NCBI GenBank assembly: GCA_002496355.1
Contig: DAJP01000093.1
Coordinates: 1-20,199 of the forward strand
Source: Euryarchaeota archaeon UBA346
GTDB taxonomy: Archaea > Thermoplasmatota > E2 > DHVEG-1
DNA length: 20,199 nucleotides
Direction: 5' to 3'
Part shown: piece by piece, positions 12,833 through 20,199 of the stretch
Position numbering within the stretch: the first letter of the stretch is position 1
How the letters are laid out: every line of letters begins with the position of its first letter
Made by a program: the position numbers and the translations under genes
Notes under the pieces: generated by a model
The model's database searches: none
Told to the model about the DNA's origin: nothing
The model's input: only the letters and a program-made list of their open reading frames with translations

Positions 12833-14936
12833 ATTCTATTTTTATCCAACTAATCCCTGCGTCATCTTCTGAGATCATCATGGTATGTTCCGTGAAATGT
12901 TTGATGTCATCTACATGAGTGATGAGGAAAATCTGTTTGAATTTTGAGGAAAAACCATTAAGTGTTTTAATGATGTTCTGCTTGCGTATCTGATCCTGTG
13001 AGCCGAAGATTTCATCTAAAATAACGAATTGAAAGACACTCCCTGCCCGCTCTGTGATGATTTCAGAAATCGCAAGACGTATGCAGAGGTTCGCCAGATC
13101 CTCTTCTCCTCCTGAGAATCGTTCGATGGTATACGCAACGCCGTGGTCATACACCAACAGGTCATAATTCTCATCAAGCTCGATTTGTGAGTACTTCCCA
13201 TCGGTCAACTCATTGAAAAGTTCGGATGCATGAGCGGAAAGCATCGGGCGGATCTGGGAGATAAGATATGTCCGGAACGACTCCATGACCTCCGAAAGCA
13301 TGCTGCAGTGCTGGGTTTCGGTTCGTTCTTTTTCAAGTTTTTTTTGCACTTGCTGTTGTTCTTCGATGTTTCTCTCAGTGGTCTTTATCTGCTGGTCGAT
13401 GAGTTTTTTTTCCCCCTCTTGTTCCTTAAGAGCTATGGTTATTTCTTGTTGTTTTTCTTTTATTCCGTCAAGTGTCGTTAATGACTGCTGATAGAGTCTG
13501 TAACAATCATTGACCTGGGATCGAATCTGTTGATAGTATTTTTCATCAAAATCAATATCACCAAGTAGCTTGAGGTCCTTTTTTTTCTGCTCAAGCTGAT
13601 TGGTTTCTCGTTCCATCTCCCCGGTTGTATGTCGAAGGCTGCTTTGGGTTTTCTCCCGTTCGACGACTCGGTTGCGCAGAAACATATTTTTTTTCTGCAA
13701 CGCTTGTCTTTCACGGGAGAATCGATCAGACTCATCTTGTAGTTTTTTCTGTTCCTCCATTAATCGCTGTGTCTCTTGATGTTTTTTCGCTATATCTTCT
13801 GTGTAAGTCTTGATAAGTTTGTTCTGCTGATCACCGAGTACTCGTTCGCAGGTCGGGCATTTCGCCTTGGGTCCTATTTTTTCTATAGAGTGTTTTTTTG
13901 CGCTGAGTTGTGTTATCTCATCCTGGAGACGGGTGGTGATGGTCAGGTTCTGCTCTTTTTTCCGGAGCAATACTTGAAGACTGTCCGTGTTTTTCTCCTG
14001 TTGTTTTTCAAATTCTTGGATTTCTTTCTCAAGATTCCTGGTCTGGAGAAGATTTTCCTGGAGTTTTTTCAGAGCTGTTTTTCGCTCCTGAAGTGTTGTT
14101 TCTATTGTTTTAATGTCATGTTCCAAGCGTTGTTTTTTTTCAGATTTGCTTTTTTTCTCTTCGAGCAATGCTGCGGTTTGAAGGTTTTTCTCATACGATA
14201 TCTTCTTTGTTTCGCTGTCTTTTTTTATTTTCAGAAGCTCCTGTTGTATTTTTTGGTGGTGTCTCTGTTGTTCTTCGATGCGGAAGGATCGTTCTTTCAG
14301 TCTTTGCTGTTGACGTTCTATTTCCTGTTGGAAGCGTAGTATCCTGTTGTTGCCTTGTTCGTCCACAAGCATACCGGAGAGGGTTTCAATGAGGTTTTTC
14401 TTCTCCTTAAGATCTGAACGGATCTGGCTGATGATCTCATCAATTGCATTGATCCCAAGCATTCGTAGAATGAGTTGTCGTCGTTCACTGGGGTTCATCG
14501 ATGATAAGGTGTTAAGTTCTTTTTGTTTTGCGAAAATAGAAGTGTAAAACGATTTCCAGTCCATCCCGAGTTTCTTCTGGATGAATTTACTTAGGACCTC
14601 CGCGCCGTTTACGACCTGTTTCCCGTTCACGGTCGCACTGCCTGATGCGGAGAGGTTTTTCCCACTTATCTCGCGGACCACATGATACGCGTCGTCATCG
14701 AAGATGAAATCCAGCTCAACCCGACAGGGGTCAGAGGGGGCCGCGCCTTCTCGTTTAATCTGCTCGGTGGAAGTTCGAGCAGCAACAGGACCATACAATG
14801 TCCAGGCGATCGCCTCAAACAAGGTTGATTTTCCGACACCGTTTAACCCAATCACACCAGTGACTCCATCAGGGAATTCTATGAAGCTATCCTTGAATTT
14901 TCGAAAATTTTTCAGACGGATCGATTTCAGGATCAT
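12831..14936 (-). CDS. rad50: Rad50 double-strand-break repair ATPase
   Basis: A 701-residue SMC-like ATPase that pairs with Mre11 to tether and process DNA ends. The N-terminal half-site has Walker A GLNGVGKST (30-38) and Q-loop FAKQKE near 135-140. Coiled coils run on both sides of the zinc hook CPTC (C360, C363). The C-terminal half has signature SGGEEDLANL from 608 and Walker B FVILDEIF near 637-644, then the HVDD switch. At 701 residues it is shorter than well-studied archaeal Rad50 proteins (roughly 850-900), so the coiled-coil arms are short. It overlaps mre11 by 4 nt (ATGA). No motif is missing. Confidence 0.97.
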   Translation of the reverse strand: MILKSIRLKNFRKFKDSFIEFPDGVTGVIGLNGVGKSTLFEAIAWTLYGPVAARTSTEQIKREGAAPSDPCRVELDFIFDDDAYHVVREISGKNLSASGSATVNGKQVVNGAEVLSKFIQKKLGMDWKSFYTSIFAKQKELNTLSSMNPSERRQLILRMLGINAIDEIISQIRSDLKEKKNLIETLSGMLVDEQGNNRILRFQQEIERQQQRLKERSFRIEEQQRHHQKIQQELLKIKKDSETKKISYEKNLQTAALLEEKKSKSEKKQRLEHDIKTIETTLQERKTALKKLQENLLQTRNLEKEIQEFEKQQEKNTDSLQVLLRKKEQNLTITTRLQDEITQLSAKKHSIEKIGPKAKCPTCERVLGDQQNKLIKTYTEDIAKKHQETQRLMEEQKKLQDESDRFSRERQALQKKNMFLRNRVVEREKTQSSLRHTTGEMERETNQLEQKKKDLKLLGDIDFDEKYYQQIRSQVNDCYRLYQQSLTTLDGIKEKQQEITIALKEQEGEKKLIDQQIKTTERNIEEQQQVQKKLEKERTETQHCSMLSEVMESFRTYLISQIRPMLSAHASELFNELTDGKYSQIELDENYDLLVYDHGVAYTIERFSGGEEDLANLCIRLAISEIITERAGSVFQFVILDEIFGSQDQIRKQNIIKTLNGFSSKFKQIFLITHVDDIKHFTEHTMMISEDDAGISWIKIE

Positions 14937-16069
14937 GGTTTTTTCTCTTGTTCCTCTGCCTTCTGGATGTACTGCAGTCCGAGTTTCCGTAATAGTGGTT
15001 TCTCCTGATATGTCTGTGATATGAGGAATGTCTCAAACTCATCAGCAAGAGATTTCATTGACGAGCTCTCGCCCATGGTTGTTTTATCCGTTTTCAGCGG
15101 GATGGGTTTTATCTCGAAATGTAGTGCAGTCTTGCCTAGCTCATGGATCTGATGATAATCGATTCCTCGTTGGATATGCGCGGGGATGTTCTCCAGGCGG
15201 ATACGGATGATCTTGTCTTTTGGTTCGATTGTTTGGATGATTTCTTTTGCCTGCTGGAGTATCTGGTCGATGCGAAGGGATGAACAATCAAGAGGTGGAG
15301 CATCGATCATAGCCCTTGTTTGCTGAGGAACGAACCGGTGTTTTAGTTTTTGCCCAAGTTGGATTTCAAGGCATCCTTTCTGAGCGCCAGCCTCGGTGAA
15401 AGTCAGATGCTCCGTGGAGCCAGCATAAAACGCGTTCTCCTGAAGTTTTGTGTACTGATGGTAGTGACCAAGCGCGATATAATCAAAATCCTGCGAGAGG
15501 TTTTTTACCGGGATGAACACCTCGTTGAATTCATTCATTTTGAATTCCTTGATCCCTTTTACCGCCCCATGCACAAGCAACAGGTTGTAATCCATTTTCT
15601 TATTCACAGAAATGTCGTTCAAGTTTTTATCAAATTCATCAGGACTCTGGCACTGGGGAATCGCATGGATACATACGGTTTCCTCTTTTATTTCCAAGTC
15701 GACTGTTTCATATCGATTGTGATGGATGGGATACACGTTGTCAAGATGCTCAAAGATCGTGAAGATATTACCTGTCTCTCTGAGTTTTGGTGTTTCATGG
15801 TTCCCGGATATTACCACAAAAGGGATCTTTTCTTTTGACAGACGGAGGATCTGTTGAACCGCGACCGTGATCGCCCTGTTCGTGGGGCGAACCGAGTCAA
15901 AAAGATCACCAGCGTGGAGGATAAGATCCGGTTTTGTCCGTAGAGCATAATCAATGCATCTGGTGAACGCATCATACACATCCATCTCCCGCTGATTCAC
16001 CCCTTGTTCGTTTACTTTCCGATATGCAGAATAACCAAGATGGGTATCCGCGAGATGAACAATCTTCAT
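14933..16069 (-). CDS. mre11: Mre11 nuclease
   Basis: A 378-residue metallophosphoesterase nuclease, the partner of Rad50 in DNA end resection and hairpin opening. All phosphoesterase motifs are visible: HLADTHLG (D8, H10), LHAGDLFD (D54 or D55), ISGNHE (N90, H91), LLVHG (H167) and GHYHQ (H202, H204), together binding two manganese ions. The capping and Rad50-binding C-terminal region follows (about 250-378). GGAAT just before the ATG is a modest ribosome binding site. The start overlaps the flavoprotein stop by 4 nt and its own stop overlaps rad50 by 4 nt, so the three are translationally coupled. HerA and NurA, the usual archaeal partners, are not beside it. Confidence 0.97.
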   Translation of the reverse strand: MKIVHLADTHLGYSAYRKVNEQGVNQREMDVYDAFTRCIDYALRTKPDLILHAGDLFDSVRPTNRAITVAVQQILRLSKEKIPFVVISGNHETPKLRETGNIFTIFEHLDNVYPIHHNRYETVDLEIKEETVCIHAIPQCQSPDEFDKNLNDISVNKKMDYNLLLVHGAVKGIKEFKMNEFNEVFIPVKNLSQDFDYIALGHYHQYTKLQENAFYAGSTEHLTFTEAGAQKGCLEIQLGQKLKHRFVPQQTRAMIDAPPLDCSSLRIDQILQQAKEIIQTIEPKDKIIRIRLENIPAHIQRGIDYHQIHELGKTALHFEIKPIPLKTDKTTMGESSSMKSLADEFETFLISQTYQEKPLLRKLGLQYIQKAEEQEKKP

Positions 16070-17457
16070 GGATTCCTTCTTTTCCTATCAAGTCTCAGTG
16101 CAGCGACATCGCAGGCTAGAGTGAGTGCATCAAGGGTTGGTGCGATGGGAGGTGCGTATGCTGTCTCAAGTTTCCGGAACTCTTCGATGGTCATCTTCCC
16201 GAGAACCGCGCAGGCAAGGGTGTTGATCCGTTGTGCCGCGTTGCTGCCAACCGCCTGGGCTGAGATGATTCGTCGGGTCTGCTCTTCGGCTCCGACCTTG
16301 ATGGTGATGGAATCCTTCCCTGGGAAATACTCTGGTTTTGAGAACCCCGTATATTTTCCCGTCACTAGTGGTAGGTTCTTCATCCCCTGTTTGACCGGGC
16401 CAACCGCAGCAATCTCCATTCTAAAAAACTCCGAGGTTCGTGTCAAGATCACCCCCGGTGGTAGTGTATAGGTTCCTCCCGCAGCGTTGGTTCCTGCGGA
16501 GATCCCTTGTCTAACTACGATGCTCCCAAGACCGACACAGAGCGGTTCATTAGTGATAAAATCCTTATATTCTGTGCAATCCCCGACCGCATAGACATCC
16601 TTTACTGACGTCTCTGTTTTTTCATTGACGATGATTCCACCGGTCTTCCCGATCGCACAGCCGATGGTTTTTGCAAGATCAGTCTCTGGTTTTGTACCGG
16701 TGGCGATGATGAGAAGATCGGTTTGGATCTTTTTCTCTCTGCCTGTATTGTTCTCCTTTATTGTAAGGGAAATGATAGCGCCATGATGTTCTTCAACCCG
16801 CATCGCGAGATGATTCGTCAGAACCGAGATTTTCAGCTGCAGACTCTGTAGTACTGGTTCGCTCATGTCCTCATCAAGAGTGTTTGCAAGGATGGTTGGA
16901 AGAGCCTCGACCACGGTGACGTTCATTCCTTTGGTATGCAGGGTATCAGCCATCTCAAGACCGATGAGTCCAGCTCCGATAATCACTGCATGTTTCCCTT
17001 TTTTTATCTGAGCGAGTATCTGTTTCCCGTCATCGATGGTCCGAAGAACGAAGATCCCCTGGAGTAACTGCCCATTGTTCTGGATCTGCTGGATAGGTGG
17101 TATCCAGGGTGTCGCCCCAGTCGCTAGGATAAGGCTGTCAAACTCCCTTTCGATGCGTTCAGAGCTGTTCTGTGCAACCACCCGTTTGTTCTTCATATCG
17201 ATGCTTTCAACCGAAGTTCCAAGGTGAATATCGATATGTTCCTTCTGGAACCATTCCTCCGAGAACTCAATAAGGTCCTGAAAAGCAGGGACAGTACCTG
17301 CGATCGCATACGGCAACCCGCATTTCGAATACTGCGGATATCTGCCTTTTTCGAAAATCGTTATGGTTGCAGTCCGGTCCGTCTTTCGTGCGAACTGAGC
17401 ACTGGTTCCACCACCCGCTCCACAACCGATGATAATGATTCGTCGTGCGTCGGTCAC
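16066..17457 (-). CDS. CoA-disulfide reductase / NADH oxidase-like flavoprotein
   Basis: 463 residues of the pyridine nucleotide-disulfide oxidoreductase family. It has an FAD-binding IIIIGCGAGGGTSA at the N-terminus, a single redox cysteine C46 in YSKCGLPYAIAG (the SxxCGxPY motif of CoA-disulfide reductases, NADH oxidases and polysulfide reductases), an NAD(P)H-binding VIIGAGLIGLEMA, and the second FAD motif VYAVGDCTEY. The likely role is cytoplasmic NAD(P)H-dependent disulfide, sulfur or oxygen reduction; the substrate cannot be fixed. The start is GTG 17457, 7 nt after GGAGGT, rather than the ATG at 17472 that contains that site. It is first in the operon with mre11 and rad50, an unusual partner. 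Confidence 0.88.
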   Translation of the reverse strand: MTDARRIIIIGCGAGGGTSAQFARKTDRTATITIFEKGRYPQYSKCGLPYAIAGTVPAFQDLIEFSEEWFQKEHIDIHLGTSVESIDMKNKRVVAQNSSERIEREFDSLILATGATPWIPPIQQIQNNGQLLQGIFVLRTIDDGKQILAQIKKGKHAVIIGAGLIGLEMADTLHTKGMNVTVVEALPTILANTLDEDMSEPVLQSLQLKISVLTNHLAMRVEEHHGAIISLTIKENNTGREKKIQTDLLIIATGTKPETDLAKTIGCAIGKTGGIIVNEKTETSVKDVYAVGDCTEYKDFITNEPLCVGLGSIVVRQGISAGTNAAGGTYTLPPGVILTRTSEFFRMEIAAVGPVKQGMKNLPLVTGKYTGFSKPEYFPGKDSITIKVGAEEQTRRIISAQAVGSNAAQRINTLACAVLGKMTIEEFRKLETAYAPPIAPTLDALTLACDVAALRLDRKRRNP

Positions 17458-17463
17458 GTAAAA

Positions 17464-17470
17464 AACCTCC
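17464..17470 (-). promoter_or_regulatory. Ribosome binding site that decides the flavoprotein start
   Basis: Minus-strand GGAGGTT is followed by 6-7 nt and GTG. The site lies inside the codons of the upstream in-frame ATG (17472), so the GTG at 17457 is the better start. Confidence 0.7.
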
Positions 17471-17488
17471 ATCCATCTAACATGAATG

Positions 17489-17508
17489 TTTTTTTAAACG
17501 TTTTTAAT
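17489..17508 (-). promoter_or_regulatory. Candidate box A region for the flavoprotein-mre11-rad50 operon
   Basis: On the minus strand, ATTAAAAACGTTTAAAAAAA holds two overlapping TATA-like elements about 35-50 nt before the GTG start. The AAACGTTT palindrome lies at its centre (17496-17503). Confidence 0.4.
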
Positions 17509-17561
17509 GTACGTATTGTCTATCAAAAATCAGGCACAAGGAGAAAGCTTCTAAGATATTC

Positions 17562-17659
17562 AAAAAACCTGTCTTATCCTGAAAATAATTTTTTCCTAGA
17601 AAAGAACACAAAAGAGTTTACAGATTAATAATAAAAAGGTTCTACAGGACAGGTTTTTT
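17562..17659. repeat. 98-nt element bounded by perfect 12-bp inverted repeats
   Basis: AAAAAACCTGTC (17562-17573) and GACAGGTTTTTT (17648-17659) are exact inverted repeats separated by 74 AT-rich nucleotides. A short CTG/CAG extension allows a few more pairs past a bulge. On the plus strand the right arm runs into T8 (17654-17661), as at the end of a transcript. It lies in the 298-bp gap between the flavoprotein operon and the surface protein gene; that gap also holds the promoters of both and nothing else I can recognise. It could be a small structured RNA with a long closing stem, a terminal-inverted-repeat remnant, or a double-sided terminator. No transposase or target duplication is evident. 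Confidence 0.4.
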
Positions 17660-17708
17660 TTAATGTTACGGCTTTATTTAATCTAGGGTCGATTTTTGAT
17701 AAGAAAAT

Positions 17709-17717
17709 CTTAAAAAT
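17709..17717 (+). promoter_or_regulatory. Candidate box A for the large surface protein
   Basis: CTTAAAAAT, preceded by a purine-rich BRE-like AAGAAAAT, lies about 40-47 nt before the candidate starts at 17750 and 17756. The predicted leader is short. Confidence 0.4.
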
Positions 17718-17755
17718 GATTTGTTTATTTGCTATAAGTACTAAATGGTTTGGAT

Positions 17756-20199
17756 GTGGATGCATACTTGCGTGCGGATAACTTACTAATTGATAATAGA
17801 ACGATTCAACATATTCATGCTGCAGTCGATGCCATGCAGGGTCAGGACGAGCCTCACCCTTCCACTCACCATGGTATCGAAGAAAAATTCTCGTTAAGAA
17901 AAAAAAATCCTCATAAAAACAAATATGATAGAAAAAAGATTATTCCTTTATTCGTATCAATCTTCCTTATCCTCGTTCCTCTCCTCTCCGTCTCCATTAT
18001 CTCGTTTCCGATACGACAAGATCAAGATAGAATAACTCTCACTTTTTCCCCTGAACAGGTTCACATACAAGATATCATGACAATAACAGTGGATGTCCCT
18101 GTCTTTTTTAATGTCAGCTCTGCCGTTGCTACCATGGATGGAAATAATAGTTTTCCCATGATTTTATCAGAAACGAATTCGACGATTCAGACCTGGCAAA
18201 CCACCTGGGAGATACCCCCCATAAAAAATGGTGAATATCTAGCAGTGATCACCTTAATTGATGAAACAAATGAATCATTTATTTTAAAGGAATCATGGAC
18301 TTTGCTTCCTCAGGAATTTAGTGAAAATGCGAGTATAACGAATGAAACGACCATAGAAACCTTAGCACAGCTCCATCCGCCAGGGAACCAGACCAACAAT
18401 GAAACCAATAACCCGGAAGCATTAGAAAGAACCGGTAGCCAGAATCAAACGGACGCTTGGGAAATCACCGAAACATCACTTGATGTGTTGCATAAACAAG
18501 TCGTTGTCAGCAGCGACATTCATTATACGAATATCACCGCTTTTTCATCAATCGATAACCGACCAAAGGACACTATCCATCTCTACCACCTCATGAACGA
18601 CTCAAAAAAAGAGGTAGACTTCGTAGGAATTGACCTCGATAATGATACCTTAGTCGACCGTATTGAATGGACCGTGCCTCACTTATCCGAGCAAACCTAT
18701 GAAATTGTCATAGAGATACTAACAGCAGAACATCTTGACTCCAATAGAACGTTTCTTTCAGATATCTCCAACGAGGTAAAGACACCTGATGGAAAATGGT
18801 CCGAGCCAATCTCCGATGAGGAATACGTCCGAGTAACATTTGAGGAAGCATTAGGGAACAGCAACGATATCACCATTGTTGCACGAAGCAGTGGTTCATC
18901 TTGTATAGAAGTCTTTACCAAAGACAGTCAGTCACCTATTACAACATTTGAAAACATCACCCATAACCACCAGTACAAAGTTTTCTTAACAAACTTGAAT
19001 GGTTCATCGACCACCTTTGACCTCAGAACGAAAGGGGATTCAATTGAATATGATTATATCGTTGATCCAACTGGTTGGATAACCCCCACCAACTATGGCG
19101 ACCCAAGCAGTCAATGGACACAAGAGACAAGAGCCTATGATGAGAATACAGCAACCTATGCGTCTCATACTGCTGCGGTCGGATGGCGAGGATTTTTAGT
19201 ATTAAACCTAAGCAATCCGATTTACTGTGATCGTGTGCGCGTTTTCGCTGATTTTGACACAGGTTATGTTGACAGGATAAGCATCGATGTTTACAATAGC
19301 ACCACCTGGATAGAAAAGTACAATGGAACGATTGGGAATTGTGTTTGGACTGAGTTAGAATTCAGTGGTGAAACAAATGTCACCAAAGCTCGTTTTCGAT
19401 ATCATTTCATCAGCGGTTCAGTGATTTTTTGGTTCTATGAGTTTGATTTTTGGCAAGGCAAACCACATTCATTACCAAACGGTACTACCTTTAATGCAAC
19501 ATCAATTGATGTATCAACCGCGATTTTGAGGGGGAATATCTCTGATGACGGCGGAGAGCCCTGTCAATATCGTTTCCAATACGGATCGAATTCCTCCTAC
19601 GGAAACAATACCACTTGGGGTGGAAGCGAAGTACAAAACTCAGAATTCGGTGTCATGATTCATAATCTGGTTCTTGGAAATACCTATCATTATCGAGTCC
19701 AGATCCGCAATGATATCGGTACAGTAAATGGGTCCGATAAAAACTTTACGACAGCAGTCCCCTCTCTTGGATGGGTCTCTCCAACAAGCGATTATGATCC
19801 AAACACGCAATGGACCAATGAGATTTATGCCTATGATGATGACACCGATACCTATACACAATCCTATCATGATATCAATGATCCCGATGGACAATGGAGT
19901 TTTTACATTTATTTGAATCATAGTGTTTTAATCTGTGATAAAATCCGTTTTTTTGCCCGGGGACCAACCGGTGATCCTTCTCAGATTGACCAAGTAGACC
20001 TTGATGTGTACCGCGGTGGGGCATGGATCGACGCGTATCTAGGCACATTTACTGATAAACAATGGGTGGTAAAAAGCTTCATGCAGGGGAGCGTGAGTCA
20101 GGCACGGATACGATTCCGCATCAATGCAAACAATGGTGGTTTGTACTATCAATTATATGAACTTGATTTTAATAACTCGCGACCGGTTCCGATGATCAC
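17756..20199 (+). CDS. Large membrane-anchored surface protein with FN3 and tandem repeat domains, 3' end beyond window
   Basis: An uninterrupted frame (codons starting at 17756 + 3n) with no stop from 17738 to the window end: at least 814 residues. The start is uncertain: GTG 17756 is used, with TTG 17750 and ATG 17834 as alternatives. About 60 basic, polar residues precede a single membrane segment (about 62-82, LFVSIFLILVPLLSVSIISF), so most of the chain should lie outside. The outside part has over 20 N-x-S/T sequons, suggesting heavy N-glycosylation. Two copies of a roughly 125-140-residue repeat (440-566 and 672-810), both opening GW-[IV]-[TS]-PT and sharing the [FY]A and DVY...W patterns, flank an FN3-like domain (573-668: LRGNISDDGGEPCQYRFQYG). 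A cell-envelope or adhesion role is likely; no enzyme motif is seen. Confidence 0.75.
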   Translation, partial: MDAYLRADNLLIDNRTIQHIHAAVDAMQGQDEPHPSTHHGIEEKFSLRKKNPHKNKYDRKKIIPLFVSIFLILVPLLSVSIISFPIRQDQDRITLTFSPEQVHIQDIMTITVDVPVFFNVSSAVATMDGNNSFPMILSETNSTIQTWQTTWEIPPIKNGEYLAVITLIDETNESFILKESWTLLPQEFSENASITNETTIETLAQLHPPGNQTNNETNNPEALERTGSQNQTDAWEITETSLDVLHKQVVVSSDIHYTNITAFSSIDNRPKDTIHLYHLMNDSKKEVDFVGIDLDNDTLVDRIEWTVPHLSEQTYEIVIEILTAEHLDSNRTFLSDISNEVKTPDGKWSEPISDEEYVRVTFEEALGNSNDITIVARSSGSSCIEVFTKDSQSPITTFENITHNHQYKVFLTNLNGSSTTFDLRTKGDSIEYDYIVDPTGWITPTNYGDPSSQWTQETRAYDENTATYASHTAAVGWRGFLVLNLSNPIYCDRVRVFADFDTGYVDRISIDVYNSTTWIEKYNGTIGNCVWTELEFSGETNVTKARFRYHFISGSVIFWFYEFDFWQGKPHSLPNGTTFNATSIDVSTAILRGNISDDGGEPCQYRFQYGSNSSYGNNTTWGGSEVQNSEFGVMIHNLVLGNTYHYRVQIRNDIGTVNGSDKNFTTAVPSLGWVSPTSDYDPNTQWTNEIYAYDDDTDTYTQSYHDINDPDGQWSFYIYLNHSVLICDKIRFFARGPTGDPSQIDQVDLDVYRGGAWIDAYLGTFTDKQWVVKSFMQGSVSQARIRFRINANNGGLYYQLYELDFNNSRPVPMI
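19073..19453 (+). repeat. Surface protein repeat unit 1
   Basis: Encodes GWITPTNYGDPSSQWTQETR and onward to a YEFDFW end. It aligns with the unit at 19769-20175: DP..QWT.E..AYD..T.TY, CD[RK][VI]R.FA, ID..DVY, W[IV], then AR.R[FY] and E.DF. The likeness is at protein level. Confidence 0.7.
19769..20175 (+). repeat. Surface protein repeat unit 2
   Basis: Encodes GWVSPTSDYDPNTQWTNEIY and onward to YELDFNN. It is followed by the first residues of what may be another FN3-like domain, so the array probably continues past the window. Confidence 0.7.

Noticed and set aside
13776..14339. 187-residue plus-strand frame rich in F and L
   Set aside because: It is the antisense of the Lys/Glu-rich Rad50 coiled coil, which always yields Phe/Leu-rich shadows.
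15350..15838. 162-residue plus-strand frame inside mre11
   Set aside because: Mre11 has all catalytic motifs on the other strand; the plus frame has no recognisable motif or start signal.
17562..17659. Complete insertion sequence or C/D box RNA
   Set aside because: No transposase, no target-site duplication, and no C box (RTGATGA) paired with a D box; only the inverted repeat and T-tract are certain.
18697..19921. Minus-strand frames at 18697-18921 and 19640-19921
   Set aside because: They are opposite the large surface protein, whose plus-strand frame is open for over 2.4 kb with recognisable repeats.

Overview
The window looks like a chromosomal segment of an uncultured euryarchaeon, most likely a Thermoplasmatota-type lineage. 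The archaeal signature genes are ABCE1/Rli1, the Mre11-Rad50 pair, an AK6-type kinase, a trio resembling haloarchaeal OapA/B/C, and an archaeal-style HflX. Archaeal box A (TATA) motifs sit about 25-50 nt before several starts, and T-tracts close convergent gene pairs. The NosD-like and discoidin/FN3-like surface proteins are of a style common in uncultured Thermoplasmatota; that lineage call is an inference from style. I see no tRNA, rRNA, CRISPR array, insertion sequence or integrase.

Layout. 1-195: C-terminal end of a DEAD-box RNA helicase. 207-896 (-): CPBP-type intramembrane protease, divergent from 1001-2776 (+) ABCE1, which is followed by 2813-3523 (+) PrsW-type intramembrane protease. 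3550-4587 (-): membrane protein ending in a DUF4430 (transcobalamin-like) domain, downstream of 4643-5923 (-) hflX. 6083-6268 (+): 61-aa zinc ribbon protein, a possible 35-aa CxxC microprotein, then 6537-7478 (+) NosD-like beta-helix protein. 7511-10013 (-): CDP-alcohol phosphatidyltransferase, AK6-type kinase and serine hydroxymethyltransferase, transcribed glyA > kinase > transferase. 10086-11667 (-): tight operon of Era-like GTPase > DUF2073 protein > DUF2072 zinc-ribbon protein. 11848-12804 (+): a long coiled-coil protein of unknown function. 12831-17457 (-): overlapping operon of a CoA-disulfide-reductase/NADH-oxidase-like flavoprotein > mre11 > rad50. 17756 to the end (+): a large secreted or surface protein that runs off the window.

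Functionally the segment mixes information processing (ribosome recycling and rescue, double-strand-break repair, possible origin-associated genes), C1 and lipid metabolism, membrane proteolysis and surface display. Most genes belong to known families. The less explained parts are the coiled-coil gene divergent from the Oap-like operon, the membrane/DUF4430 fusion, the flavoenzyme translationally coupled to Mre11-Rad50, two unrelated-looking glutamic intramembrane proteases flanking ABCE1, and a 98-nt element bounded by perfect 12-bp inverted repeats ending in T8 (17562-17659). I see no obvious new defence or mobile system.
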